This document shows, one piece after another, positions 41,038-50,123 of a DNA stretch of 64,000 nt. The notes under the pieces are model-generated. The model did not search any database. It saw nothing but the letters and a program-made list of their open reading frames with translations, and was not told where the DNA came from. Each line of letters opens with the position of its first letter. The stretch's first letter is position 1. This DNA comes from Ruminococcus flavefaciens (lineage in GTDB: Bacteria > Bacillota > Clostridia > Oscillospirales > Ruminococcaceae), in NCBI RefSeq assembly GCF_900119075.1, contig NZ_FPIP01000006.1, positions 131,420-195,419 of the forward strand. Reading direction: 5' to 3'. A program made the position numbers and the translations under genes.

Positions 41038-41065
41038 ATAATCACAAGGAATGGAACGTTAGTTC
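41020..41065 (+). promoter_or_regulatory. Two LexA-type operators (GAAC-N4-GTTC)
   Basis: Box 1 at 41020-41031 (GAAC AGAT GTTC) within the promoter spacer; box 2 at 41054-41065 (GAAC GTTA GTTC) just after the start of transcription, 34 bases centre to centre. Gram-positive LexA binds this motif. The arrangement suggests damage-inducible control of the downstream genes. The identity of the repressor is inferred from motif only. Confidence 0.65.
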
Positions 41066-41134
41066 TTAAAGCTATCTTATCAAGGGTGCAGCATATGCTG
41101 CTCGTGCTTCTTTTTCTTAATAAGGGGGCAAATC

Positions 41135-41368
41135 ATGACACAGCTTATCAAAAACTACACCAACAGCCGCGACCTCGTAAAACAGCGTATCACAGAGCTT
41201 TCCGAGCTTCGGAGAGCCCTGCTGAAAAGGGGGGATAACGCAAAAGTCTCGGAGCTCGACCTCGACCGCCGCATTCAGGTGCTCTATGAGGAGCACGGCG
41301 AAATGCAGGCGATCATCTCTCATCTCACTTCGTACAACAGGAGGCGTGAGAGCTTTGGCAAGATGTGA
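41135..41368 (+). CDS. Small helical protein, function unknown
   Basis: A 77-residue, highly charged helical protein (KNYTNSRDLVKQRITELSEL, RRALLKRGDNAKVSELDLDR) with coiled-coil character, first gene behind the double LexA-box promoter. The 5' leader (41070-41120) has a GCAGCATATGCTGC palindrome followed by a T/C-rich run, a possible attenuator. Similar small genes next to sigma-like regulators are often found in mobile-element modules. No family is recognised. Confidence 0.65.
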   Translation: MTQLIKNYTNSRDLVKQRITELSELRRALLKRGDNAKVSELDLDRRIQVLYEEHGEMQAIISHLTSYNRRRESFGKM

Positions 41369-41654
41369 TATCAGGTATTCTGACAAAATGAGCGGCAGGG
41401 AGGATATGGGCATTAAGCGTATCCTCAGCCGCGGTGAAAAGGACAAAAATGCGTCAAGGCTTCGCAGTATTATGTTAAAAATAATTAATAATGAGCTGAC
41501 ACCGAGACAAAAGGAAATAATTATGCTATACTATTTTAAGAACGCAGATGTAGCGGCTATAAGCGAAAAGCTGGGAGTGTCCCAGCAGGCGGTCTATGCG
41601 GCTATGTCACGCGCTAAAAAGACAATGTACGGTATACTGAAATATTACATCTGA
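41355..41654 (+). CDS. Sigma-70 region 4-like helix-turn-helix protein
   Basis: The C-terminal half is a clear sigma region 4 HTH: LTPRQKEIIMLYYFKNADVA, then AISEKLGVSQQAVYAAMSRA and KKTMYGIL. No region 2 is present, so it is an incomplete sigma factor or an RNA-polymerase-binding regulator of the phage or YlxM type. Start is uncertain: TTG 41355 follows AGGAGG by 10 bases and overlaps the previous gene; ATG 41388 and ATG 41406 are alternatives. It is the second gene behind the LexA boxes and precedes the decarboxylase by 9 bases. Confidence 0.75.
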   Translation: MARCDIRYSDKMSGREDMGIKRILSRGEKDKNASRLRSIMLKIINNELTPRQKEIIMLYYFKNADVAAISEKLGVSQQAVYAAMSRAKKTMYGILKYYI

Positions 41655-41663
41655 GGAGGTTTT

Positions 41664-42992
41664 ATGGATACTCCTGTATATGATTTTTTGCGGAGCTACG
41701 CCGCTTCGGGAACTCTGAGGGCTCATATGCCGGGGCATAAGGGGAATGCCGCGGCTGAGCTTGGGGAGCTTTTCAAGCTCGACATAACGGAAATAAAGGG
41801 CGCGGACAGTCTTTTTGAAGCTGAGGGCATAATCGCGCAGAGCGAGCACAATACCGCGAAGCTCTACGGCAGTAAGGCTTCGGTTTTCTCGGCAGGGGGC
41901 TCTACGCTGTGCATACAGGCTATGCTGGCTCTTATGAAGCAGGAGCGCCGCCGCGTTATAGCGGTCAGGAACGTTCACCGCGCTTTTCTCAATGCGGCGG
42001 CTTTGCTTCGTCTGGACGTCCAGTGGATAATGCCCAGATACAGCGGCGGTATCCTGTCGGGCGAGCTTCAGCTCGCCGACGTGGCGGCGGCGCTTGCCGC
42101 CGACCACACGCCAGCCTGCGTTTATGTGACCTCACCCGATTACACGGGCAGGCTGGCGGATACCGCCGCACTGGCTCGGCTATGCCACAGCTATGGAGCG
42201 AAGCTCCTTGTGGATAACGCTCACGGAGCTCATCTGGCTTTCTTTGAGGAGAGCCTGCACCCCATAGCTCTGGGAGCAGACCTGTGCTGTGATTCAGCGC
42301 ATAAAATGCTGCCTGCTCTTACGGGAGCGGCAGTTCTGCATACCTCCTGCGAGGAGTATGTCCCGAAGCTGAAACAGGCGATGAGCCTTTTCGGTTCGAC
42401 GAGTCCGTCCTATCTTATTATGGCTTCGCTTGATCTTTGCAACCGTTATATCGCAGAAAGGATACGTGACGACATCGCCGCGGCTTTGCCGCGGATAGCG
42501 GTGCTTCGCGCCGCCTTGTCGGACAGGCTTGTTTTTGCCGAAAGCGAGCCCTTCCATATCACAGTAAAAGCCGCTGAAAGCGGCTTCTGCGGCACGGAAA
42601 TAGCGGAACTCCTCCGTGAAAGGGGAGTTGAATGCGAATACGCCGACGACGAGCTGGTGATACTTCTCATGTCCCCTTTTTCGGCGGCGGAGGACTACGG
42701 GCGGCTTCAAGCCGCGCTGGAAAGCGCGGCGTCGGGAGCTTCGCCGAGAAATAGGAAGTGCTTTGGTTTTCAGCCGAAGCTCCCGCAAATGGCTTTAGCC
42801 ATTTGTGAAGCCGCCTTTGCGGAGACCGAGGAAATTTCGGTTGAGGACGCCGAAGGACGTATCTGTGCGTCGGTAAAGGTACCCTGTCCGCCTGCAATAC
42901 CAATAGTGGTAAGCGGCGAGGTCATCGACAGGCAATGCGTGGAGCTCTTCCGCACATACGGCATAAAAACTGTTCTCGTGGTGAAAAATTAA
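41664..42992 (+). CDS. PLP-dependent Orn/Lys/Arg decarboxylase family protein
   Basis: A 442-residue fold-type-I PLP enzyme. Key features: AHMPGHKGN near the N-terminus, the PLP-lysine in CDSAHKMLPALTGAAVLHT, VDNAHGAHLAF, and the C-terminal decarboxylase domain. It lacks the long wing domain of the large inducible decarboxylases and resembles the short Bacillus SpeA/YaaO type. Which amino acid it uses cannot be read. Ribosome site GAGGAGG. It lies 9 bases after the HTH gene, so it may be in the same LexA-boxed unit, which would be unusual for polyamine synthesis. Codon use is more GC-rich than neighbouring genes. Confidence 0.88.
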   Translation: MDTPVYDFLRSYAASGTLRAHMPGHKGNAAAELGELFKLDITEIKGADSLFEAEGIIAQSEHNTAKLYGSKASVFSAGGSTLCIQAMLALMKQERRRVIAVRNVHRAFLNAAALLRLDVQWIMPRYSGGILSGELQLADVAAALAADHTPACVYVTSPDYTGRLADTAALARLCHSYGAKLLVDNAHGAHLAFFEESLHPIALGADLCCDSAHKMLPALTGAAVLHTSCEEYVPKLKQAMSLFGSTSPSYLIMASLDLCNRYIAERIRDDIAAALPRIAVLRAALSDRLVFAESEPFHITVKAAESGFCGTEIAELLRERGVECEYADDELVILLMSPFSAAEDYGRLQAALESAASGASPRNRKCFGFQPKLPQMALAICEAAFAETEEISVEDAEGRICASVKVPCPPAIPIVVSGEVIDRQCVELFRTYGIKTVLVVKN

Positions 42993-43001
42993 CGCAGACT
43001 A

Positions 43002-43030
43002 TTGCATTTTGCCTGCATATGTGATAAAAT
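43002..43030 (+). promoter_or_regulatory. Promoter for the DUF1292-type gene
   Basis: TTGCAT, 17-base spacer, TAAAAT, 30 bases before the ATG. Confidence 0.6.
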
Positions 43031-43060
43031 ATAGTAAAATATTATTGCGGAGGTAAAGCC

Positions 43061-43372
43061 ATGAGCGATATGAACGAAAAAGAACTCGACGAGCTTGAGG
43101 AAGAGGATGAAATAGAGAACTACATCACTCTCACCGATGACGAAGGCAATGACGTATCTTTTGAGATAATCGGCAATGTTGAGTACAAAGACCACCTTTA
43201 CGCAGTTCTTCTGCCATTCGACGACGAGGACGACGAGGTAGTCATTCTTGAGGTCATTCCGGGAGAGACTCCCGAGGAAGATGACTTTGTTTCCGTTGAC
43301 GACGATGAGCTTCTCGGCAAGGTTTTCGAGGAATTCAAGAAGAATTACGACGGCGAGTACGAATTTGAATAA
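43061..43372 (+). CDS. DUF1292 (YrzB-like) acidic protein
   Basis: A 103-residue very acidic protein with the DUF1292 pattern: ITLTDDEGNDVSFEIIG, then EYKDHLYAVLLPFDDEDDE. In Firmicutes yrzB often lies near alaS and ruvX; here it stands alone with its own promoter and terminator. Function is unknown in the family. Ribosome site GGAGG. Confidence 0.88.
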   Translation: MSDMNEKELDELEEEDEIENYITLTDDEGNDVSFEIIGNVEYKDHLYAVLLPFDDEDDEVVILEVIPGETPEEDDFVSVDDDELLGKVFEEFKKNYDGEYEFE

Positions 43373-43382
43373 TTGATTTATG

Positions 43383-43415
43383 AGCTTCCATGTATTTTGC
43401 ACGGAAGCTTTTTTT
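43383..43415 (+). terminator. Terminator after the DUF1292 gene
   Basis: AGCTTCC / GGAAGCT stem with inner TG/CA pairs and a seven-T tail. Confidence 0.88.
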
Positions 43416-43651
43416 GTCAAATCTTCCAAAGAGTACTGCTTTTCATTGTTCAAAGCTACAAATTGATTCTGTTTGTTTGACTCGTTCACAATTTGTTCTC
43501 AATTTTGAGAAAAAAATATGATATTATTTATTATATACATTATGATATAAACTGCTGTAAAAAGCTGTTTTTTGAGGATATGTTTTATTATTGATTTTAA
43601 CTTGCATGAAGCTATGAAAGCTTCGCAAATAACATTTTAGGGGGACTCGTT

Positions 43652-44956
43652 ATGGACAATTTTAATGTAAACGAGATGACATTAGAAAAAGCGATCGATT
43701 TCTTCAAGGACAACGTTGGCGCCCTTGTCATTGCTGACAGTAAAACCAATTCCTACAAGCCCGTTGTCAGAAGAGGTATTTTCAATAAGCTTGTTGCAGA
43801 ATCAGGCGGCAAGTACCATGATCTCCTTGAGAAACTCTGGTATCATCTTAGCAAGACTTCTGACACTGTATCCGAGAAATATCAGTCGTTTGTCATGACG
43901 TCAGGTTCTTTTTCGGGAAAGTATTCCAGAAAAGTTGAAGTAATGGTAGAGGATATAGCCTACATTGTACAGGTATCTATATATCCGTTAAAGGAAAAGG
44001 AGACATACCTCTTTATACTTGATGAGCTTGACGACAGCCAGTCCATGGAAGAGACTCTGACTACACAAAAGGTAAAGACCTTCCAGAATACATACCTGTT
44101 TTCAATGTATATTGACCTTGTCAAGGATACTATCCACGGTATCAGCGTTACAGAGCTCTCTGACGACGTTATCAATCAGGAGCTTAAATATACTCAGTGG
44201 CGAATGATGATAGTTAATGCTATAAACAGTGATTATCGTGACCAGTTCCTTGAATGGAGCGATCCCGATTATCTCAAAGAAAAATTTGATCCGGGACAGA
44301 CAGCTTCATTTGACTGCCTTATGACGAATCTTGAGGGCATCGAGATATGGGTAAAGCTCATATTCAGCCGTGTGGGAACAAGCAACCCCGACGACTACCG
44401 TTATATCTATATGGTGCAGAATATCAATGAAGAAGCACAGGAGCTTAGAAATACCCTTGCTCAGTACGCAGACCGTGCTTCAAAGGATCCGCTTACTGCG
44501 ATATATAACCACGGAAGAATGGAAACAGAGATAAACAATGCCCTTATAGATAAGGTCGCAAAGGGAGAAGCTGTTTCGATAATGATAATGGATATCGACT
44601 TCTTCAAGCACGTAAACGATAATTACGGCCACGCTGTCGGCGATGATACGCTCAGGCACTTTGCGGCTTTGCTGAGCGATTATCTCAACAAGAACAATGG
44701 CGTAGTCGGACGCTGGGGCGGTGAGGAATTCGTGGCTGTATGCTACGGCGCAGACCGTGAGAAAGCTGCGGCGATCGCCGAGGATATCCGCCAGAAGGTG
44801 GCTGCCGAGAACTTTGCAGTTGTTGGAAATATCACCTGTAGTATAGGCGTTACGACGCTGAATACTTCCGACGATTTTGAGAGAGCCTACAGACGTATGG
44901 ACAACGCGCTGTATGAGGCTAAATCCAGCGGAAGAAACTGCGTAAGACTTGCATAA
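43652..44956 (+). CDS. Soluble diguanylate cyclase (GGEEF)
   Basis: A 434-residue cytoplasmic protein. The C-terminal GGDEF domain (about 265-434) has LTAIYNHGRMETEINNAL, MIMDIDFFKHVNDNYGHAVG and the active loop RWGGEEFVAV, so it should make cyclic-di-GMP from GTP. The upstream 260 residues have no TM segment and appear to contain two PAS-like segments (SGKYSRKVEVMVEDIAYIVQ; LMTNLEGIEIWVKLIFSRVG). The signal sensed is unknown. The 5' leader of about 150 bases holds a GAAGCT/AGCTTC hairpin (43607-43623). It ends with a strong terminator. Confidence 0.92.
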   Translation: MDNFNVNEMTLEKAIDFFKDNVGALVIADSKTNSYKPVVRRGIFNKLVAESGGKYHDLLEKLWYHLSKTSDTVSEKYQSFVMTSGSFSGKYSRKVEVMVEDIAYIVQVSIYPLKEKETYLFILDELDDSQSMEETLTTQKVKTFQNTYLFSMYIDLVKDTIHGISVTELSDDVINQELKYTQWRMMIVNAINSDYRDQFLEWSDPDYLKEKFDPGQTASFDCLMTNLEGIEIWVKLIFSRVGTSNPDDYRYIYMVQNINEEAQELRNTLAQYADRASKDPLTAIYNHGRMETEINNALIDKVAKGEAVSIMIMDIDFFKHVNDNYGHAVGDDTLRHFAALLSDYLNKNNGVVGRWGGEEFVAVCYGADREKAAAIAEDIRQKVAAENFAVVGNITCSIGVTTLNTSDDFERAYRRMDNALYEAKSSGRNCVRLA

Positions 44957-44963
44957 AATATCA

Positions 44964-44995
44964 GGGCTGTACCCCCTTGGGTACAGTCCTTTTTC
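44964..44995 (+). terminator. Terminator after the GGEEF gene
   Basis: GGGCTGTACCC / GGTACAGTCC stem, loop of about 5, TTTTT. Confidence 0.88.
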
Positions 44996-45033
44996 ATATT
45001 TCAAGATTTTTTTGAAAAAAATTCAGAAAAGGG

Positions 45034-45059
45034 TGAGAGTTTTTGCTTTTTCAAACGTC
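45034..45059 (+). promoter_or_regulatory. Possible ECF-sigma promoter
   Basis: TGAGAG, a T-rich 16-base spacer and CGTC. This fits extracytoplasmic-function sigma promoters (TGAAAC-like -35, CGTC -10). No good housekeeping promoter is seen in this gap. The transcript would begin about 90 bases before the secreted-protein gene. Confidence 0.4.
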
Positions 45060-45152
45060 TAATAAGTGAATAGTAAAAATAACAGGCTGTCTGTTTCCTG
45101 AAAGGGTTCTGCCCAGCAGACTGCCGTTTATTTACAAAAAGGAGGGTTCACT

Positions 45153-47549
45153 ATGAATAAAAGGAAAATTCTGACGTTCATCACCGCGCTGACAATGAGT
45201 CTGACATCTCTGTCATTCACCCCTGCATATGTGGTTGCGGAGGACAGCACCGCAGCAGTTGCCGCTTCCGAGGAGAACAAGGGCATATATTATTCCGATA
45301 AGGAAGATGCTTCGATAAGAGTTGAAACTGGCTTCAACTCAGGCATATCGCTTCAAGGCTGCAATGACGATAAGTTTTACGAGATAGGCGAGTCTCCTGT
45401 AAAGTTCACCATTGACAACGAGAACATTGCAAAGATAACCCAGATACAGGGATATCTTGTAAATGTCAGGGGCGTATCAGCAGGCGAGACTGTGCTTCGT
45501 GCGGAAACTTCCGACGGACAGAAAGCTTCTGTCAAGATAGTCTCTGTCGTAACTCCCGTAACCACAACAACAGCAGTATGGACTAACACTACCACTGCGA
45601 CTGCGACTTATGCTACAACATCTACCGTTATAGCCTGCTTTGAACCTACAGTAGAGTTTGACACATCTCCTATGAAAGTGGGCGAAGTACGTGAGGGAAA
45701 ATTCTACAATCCCGAGACAAAAAAGACTGACGGCGGCTCTGTTTATGCTGTTTTTGAGACGGTAAAGGTTGAGTATACAGAGGGCAGCGACACCTTTAAG
45801 GTAACAGCTCTTGAACCCGGACGTGCGCATATCAACTTTGGTGCAAAGGGCTGCGCATTTATGGGCAGTGTTGAATTCAAGGTAGTTGATGAAAACGGAG
45901 ACAGCCCCACAACTACAACAACTAAACAGGCAAATTCTCAGACCACATATCTTACCACTGCGACTACAACATCTACCTCTACTACTACTGTGATATATGA
46001 TTTTTGGCCTACAGTAGAGCTTGACAAGTCTCCAATGCAGGTAGGCGAGGTGCGCGAGGGACGCTTCTACAATCCCGAGACAAAGAAAACCGAGGGCGGC
46101 TCTGTATATTCCGCAAGCGATAATATCATGATAGAGTATACAAAGGGCAGCGACACATTCAGAATAACCGCATTAAAGGCAGGCAAAGCAAGTATAACCT
46201 TCTCTGCAAAGGGCTGTGCGTTCAATAACTATGTCAGCCTTGAAGTAACAGGCGAAGATGTTCTTCTTCCCGATTTTGCTCCTACAGTGGATTTCGACAC
46301 ATCTGATATGAAGGTCGGCGAGACACGAAAGGGACGTTTCTATAATCCTATCTCCCAAAAGTCCACAGGCGGCAATATAAAGGCTTCGGACAATGTATCC
46401 GTTAAGGTGGAAAAGGACGGCAGCTTTGAGGTAACTGCTTTAAAGGCAGGCTCTGCGAAGCTTGAAATAACCGACAATGACTGTCCGTTCACAGGCTCTG
46501 TGTACTTTAATGTTGTTGAAGTAAGTAAGATGAAAGGCGATTCCAACTGCGACGGTCAAATGGATATGTCGGACGTAGTCCTCATTATGCAGGCTCTTGC
46601 TAATCCGAATAAATATGGCGAAAACGGTACAGCAAAGGTTCATCTTACAGCGCAGGGCAAGGAAAACGCCGATATGGACGGCAACGGTCTTACTGTAGGC
46701 GACGCTCAGAAGATACAGATGAAGCTTCTCGGTCTCGATGATGACAGCGAGCCTTTAACTCCTTTAGCACAGGCTGTAGGCGTTGATACTACCGACGAAG
46801 CAATAAAGCTTATCAGAAGCTATGACCTTAACGACTACAATGTAAACGCCCGCGAGACCATGAAGCAGATGTTCGAGAGCTTCAAAAATGACGGCTTTAT
46901 CTATCGCTTTGCCGACGGCACAGGCGATGACGCAGTAAAGCTCCGTGACGACTATGTAAATCCGCCTGTCTTGCTCGGACCTTATGCGAATTTTGAGGAT
47001 ATAGTCATTCTCTATCATGTAAAGGCATATGACATGAACTATCAGTTATACTACTTCAACAGAGGCAAGGATTACGCAGGTCAGTCTATGTCTGATTATA
47101 TCAAGAACCGCTTTGGCTTTAATGTAACAAAGGTCATCGACGATAAATACTTTATCTTCGACAGCAGCAAGGACGGTCAGAACGATATCAGCGTGATTTT
47201 CGCTTTAGACGACGGACATTACTGCAAGGTAAGATGCTTCGGCACAGAGGCAGAGCTTATGAAGCTTGCAAAGTCACTGAAAAGCGTGAAGCTCCCTCTC
47301 GGTGAGAAAAAGATAACCGACCTTAACGATGTAAACGCTCTTCTGATTGCCTATGAGACAGAGCACAAGCTCCCTGTTTCCATGATTACATCAATCAGTC
47401 AGGGTGACAAGCAGGTTTATGTATATCTGGGCACATTTGATATCAAAGAGCAGGAAAAGGTCATTGAACAGATGAAGAACTATATGAAGTTCATGAACAT
47501 CGACGAGGAACTTGTATGTTTTGCAATTCCTCAGACCGTTGCAGACTGA
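45153..47549 (+). CDS. Large secreted protein with three repeated beta domains and a dockerin
   Basis: A 798-residue exported protein (signal peptide about 1-29). An N-terminal Ig-like region (about 45-130) is followed by three copies of an ~85-residue beta domain that each begin with a PTVEFDTSPMKVGEVREG-like segment and contain FYNPETKKTDGG and ITALKAGKA-like strands. Thr-rich linkers separate the first two. A dockerin-like pair follows (GDSNCDGQMDMSDVVLIM and ADMDGNGLTVGDAQKIQM, about 465-530). The last ~250 residues are an alpha/beta domain without recognised motif. It probably sits on the surface or a scaffold and binds something. Ribosome site AAAGGAGG. Confidence 0.85.
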   Translation: MNKRKILTFITALTMSLTSLSFTPAYVVAEDSTAAVAASEENKGIYYSDKEDASIRVETGFNSGISLQGCNDDKFYEIGESPVKFTIDNENIAKITQIQGYLVNVRGVSAGETVLRAETSDGQKASVKIVSVVTPVTTTTAVWTNTTTATATYATTSTVIACFEPTVEFDTSPMKVGEVREGKFYNPETKKTDGGSVYAVFETVKVEYTEGSDTFKVTALEPGRAHINFGAKGCAFMGSVEFKVVDENGDSPTTTTTKQANSQTTYLTTATTTSTSTTTVIYDFWPTVELDKSPMQVGEVREGRFYNPETKKTEGGSVYSASDNIMIEYTKGSDTFRITALKAGKASITFSAKGCAFNNYVSLEVTGEDVLLPDFAPTVDFDTSDMKVGETRKGRFYNPISQKSTGGNIKASDNVSVKVEKDGSFEVTALKAGSAKLEITDNDCPFTGSVYFNVVEVSKMKGDSNCDGQMDMSDVVLIMQALANPNKYGENGTAKVHLTAQGKENADMDGNGLTVGDAQKIQMKLLGLDDDSEPLTPLAQAVGVDTTDEAIKLIRSYDLNDYNVNARETMKQMFESFKNDGFIYRFADGTGDDAVKLRDDYVNPPVLLGPYANFEDIVILYHVKAYDMNYQLYYFNRGKDYAGQSMSDYIKNRFGFNVTKVIDDKYFIFDSSKDGQNDISVIFALDDGHYCKVRCFGTEAELMKLAKSLKSVKLPLGEKKITDLNDVNALLIAYETEHKLPVSMITSISQGDKQVYVYLGTFDIKEQEKVIEQMKNYMKFMNIDEELVCFAIPQTVAD

Positions 47550-47588
47550 AAGAAAACATGATAAATATAGAGAAAAAGAGAAAAGAAA

Positions 47589-47618
47589 AAGGGCTTCCCT
47601 CGGGAAGTCCTTTTTCGT
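47589..47618. terminator. Bidirectional terminator between convergent secreted-protein genes
   Basis: GGGCTTCC / GGGAAGTCC stem (loop CTC) flanked by A-tract and T-tract. It serves both the large repeat-protein gene and the GH9 gene. Confidence 0.82.
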
Positions 47619-47622
47619 TATA

Positions 47623-49983
47623 TCAGCCCTGCTTGATAAGGAGCTTTCTAAGCAGTATCTCGTCGTACAGGTCTACGTTCTTGTCGCCGTTGAAGTCGAA
47701 CTGGTCAGCGGCTTCTTTTGAACTGAAAGGCGAAACGCCGAGTATCATCTTGCGGAGTCTTACAAGCTGTGCCACCTTGTATACCTTGGCAGGCTTTGTG
47801 CCGTCGGGCTCAGTGCCGCCTACAAGCTTGCCGTCTGCGTAAACGCAAACGTTGTCACAGCGCTTTGCAAGCTCAACGCCGCTTACGATGTTGTCGTAGT
47901 CCTCGCCGACCTCATCAAGGTCTATCATGCCCTTTCGGCTCCAGTCGTTGGAGGAATCCCACTTCTCACCGAAGTAGTTGCCGATGATGAGCTGATACTT
48001 CTTGTTTGAGTTGGCAACTGCATAGTCAGGCCACGATATCTCGATGTAGTAGATATCGTCCTTGAACTGCTTTGGCTGTGAGAGCACAGCGGACTTGTCA
48101 GTCACCTCGGTCTCAACCTGGTCGTATGTCTTTTGCAGTACGAAACTGCCGGGGATAGTCTTGTTCTCAAATTCTTCAATGCTGAAATAGTAGCGTACAG
48201 AAAGGTCAGTGTGTGGCTCAAGGCAGTCCGTATTCACGAAGAATGTCAGCTTTGTAACGCCTGAGCCTGTAGCCTCGGGAGCTTCGGAGCAATAGCCCGA
48301 TACCCAGAAATCATCGCCTGAGAAGAGCTGTGTGTCATCGACCTTTTCAGCAGGAGGGAAGTTCTCCTCGGGCTTCATGGTCTTGTCGCCCTTGTAGAGG
48401 TAAAGACCTGCCGCCGCGCCTACGATAGCCGCATTGTAGTCGATAGTAACCTCGTTGTATATCCAGTCCTTTGTTACGTCGTTGTGCTGGTCGTCGCCGT
48501 CGGGACCGCCTGCAAGAGCGCCGTAGAGAACGTGCTTGTGCTCGGCAGGGTCCTCAGCCATTGTAAGTCCCGAAGCCGCACGGTGGTGTGGATATTTTAC
48601 GGAGTTCTCGCCGTAGCCCACAACATAGCTTCTGCCGAGAGGGTTATCGCCGATGATGTATTCCATTTGTCCCAGAGCCCAGTCCGAGAATGCATAGTCG
48701 GGGTTCTTGTCGTTGTACTTGTCCTTGCCCTTGTTGTATTTGTCGTATACAAGAGCCGTGAACTGTACCGCAGTATTGTATCTTGCACTGCCCCATGTAT
48801 CGAGGTAGAAGTAGCCCGCAGGAGTTATCTTGCCCTTTTTGCCCTCCATAACGGTGTTTATAGCTTTGGCTTCCATTTCCCAGAAGTCGAGGACTTCATA
48901 CTGACCTCTGCCGATAGCCACACGAGTTTCCTCGCAGACCTCGGGATACATATCCTGAATACGTCCGAAAAGTATGCCAACGCCGTTCCACATATCGTTC
49001 CAGCAGAGAACGTATCCGGGAGGCGCATAGTAGTCGATGTATTTCTCGCAGGCTTCGAGGTAGTCGTGGTCCTTTGTGATGAGGTAGAGCCAGCCTGCCG
49101 CGAAGCAGAAGTCGTCCTCCCACTTGTTGGAGGTGTAGAAGCTCATAGGACCGTCGCCGCCTGCGCCGACTTTCTTCTCGTTCTTGTTTGCAAATTCAAA
49201 GAGCGCCTTTGCGTAGTCGAGACACTTATCGGCGTACTCGGGATCTGTGTCCTTGAAGTTGTAGTAGTTTATAGCCAGAGCCGCCGCGCTCTCCGATACG
49301 TCGTCGGTGGTGGGGAGCTCAGATGTGGCAAAGAATGCAGGACGTCCCATAGCGTCTATTTCGGGAGACTGCCAGTATTCATGGTCAACGCTTCCGTCGC
49401 CTACCTGATAGCAGAAGGCGAGAACGTCGCCGTTTTTGTCGCGGAAGGTGCTCTTCATGAAGTAGTCGCAGAAGTAGCGGCATATGGTCTCGGCGTGAGC
49501 GTCCTGACCTGTTTCCTTGTAGGCGTCGCGGAATTCATAGTAGCCCCATGACACAACAGAAGCCGCATAAGCCTCGGGAAGTCCGAACTTTACGTGGTCG
49601 CCTGCGTCGTGGAATCCGCCTGCAACGTCGATGAAGCCGTCACCGTCGGGATCGAGGATATCCTTGTATTTTTCCATGAACGACTCGGGGAGATTAGTTC
49701 CGGAATGGTCGTCGTCAATGGGGTGCATAGGCACCTTTGCGTCGTATACATGGCAGTTTCCGCGCCATGAAAGGCGGTTGTTGTCGGCAACTCCCGTACC
49801 GCACATATTAGCGTCGTAGAAGTAAAGCGTGTATTGTAAAAGCTTAGCCCAGTTGTTCTCGGTCTCTTCGTAGTCGACAACATTGGGAGTAGCCTTTGCG
49901 AAAGCAGGCATAGCCGCCGCCGAAGCGGATACGGCAGTTACCGCCGCCGCAGTAAAAGCGGATAAGCGCTTGAATATCTTCAT
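47623..49983 (-). CDS. GH9 endoglucanase with CBM3-like module and dockerin
   Basis: A 786-residue cellulase. Signal peptide about 1-29 (AMPAFA). GH9 catalytic domain about 35-530 with SWRGNCHVYDA, GGFHDAGDHVKFGLPEAYAA (catalytic Asp pair at 126 and 129), PHHRAASG, and the acid/base Glu in NEVTIDYNAA. A CBM3c-like beta module (about 545-715; YYFSIEEFENKTIPG, YYIEISWPDYAVA) often makes GH9 enzymes processive. The C-terminal dockerin is looser: first repeat reads as VAQLVRLRKMILG without an intact calcium loop, second as DFNGDKNVDLYDEILL. It should be docked to a cellulosome scaffold. Promoter at 50039-50067. Confidence 0.95.
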   Translation of the reverse strand: MKIFKRLSAFTAAAVTAVSASAAAMPAFAKATPNVVDYEETENNWAKLLQYTLYFYDANMCGTGVADNNRLSWRGNCHVYDAKVPMHPIDDDHSGTNLPESFMEKYKDILDPDGDGFIDVAGGFHDAGDHVKFGLPEAYAASVVSWGYYEFRDAYKETGQDAHAETICRYFCDYFMKSTFRDKNGDVLAFCYQVGDGSVDHEYWQSPEIDAMGRPAFFATSELPTTDDVSESAAALAINYYNFKDTDPEYADKCLDYAKALFEFANKNEKKVGAGGDGPMSFYTSNKWEDDFCFAAGWLYLITKDHDYLEACEKYIDYYAPPGYVLCWNDMWNGVGILFGRIQDMYPEVCEETRVAIGRGQYEVLDFWEMEAKAINTVMEGKKGKITPAGYFYLDTWGSARYNTAVQFTALVYDKYNKGKDKYNDKNPDYAFSDWALGQMEYIIGDNPLGRSYVVGYGENSVKYPHHRAASGLTMAEDPAEHKHVLYGALAGGPDGDDQHNDVTKDWIYNEVTIDYNAAIVGAAAGLYLYKGDKTMKPEENFPPAEKVDDTQLFSGDDFWVSGYCSEAPEATGSGVTKLTFFVNTDCLEPHTDLSVRYYFSIEEFENKTIPGSFVLQKTYDQVETEVTDKSAVLSQPKQFKDDIYYIEISWPDYAVANSNKKYQLIIGNYFGEKWDSSNDWSRKGMIDLDEVGEDYDNIVSGVELAKRCDNVCVYADGKLVGGTEPDGTKPAKVYKVAQLVRLRKMILGVSPFSSKEAADQFDFNGDKNVDLYDEILLRKLLIKQG

Positions 49984-50038
49984 AAACTCAGTCCTTTCTG
50001 TTGGATAGCCGTTAGCCGTCAGCTATCGGTCTGATTTC

Positions 50039-50067
50039 ATTTTACCCCATATCGGCGCAAATGTCAA
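50039..50067 (-). promoter_or_regulatory. Promoter for the GH9 gene
   Basis: Minus-strand TTGACA, 17-base spacer, TAAAAT, about 55 bases before the start. Confidence 0.7.
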
Positions 50068-50123
50068 CGCATAACTTGCGGAGTTGTGTTAACAGTTAAA
50101 TTTGTCGAGCCTATGAATGGGAT

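Noticed and set aside
41664..42992. Decarboxylase region as a foreign island on the basis of higher GC
   Set aside because: GC is somewhat raised but no integrase, att-like duplication or tRNA boundary was found.
48484..49551. Plus-strand open frame of 355 codons inside the GH9 region
   Set aside because: It is the antisense frame of the GH9 gene, whose catalytic motifs are unambiguous; no SD or promoter.
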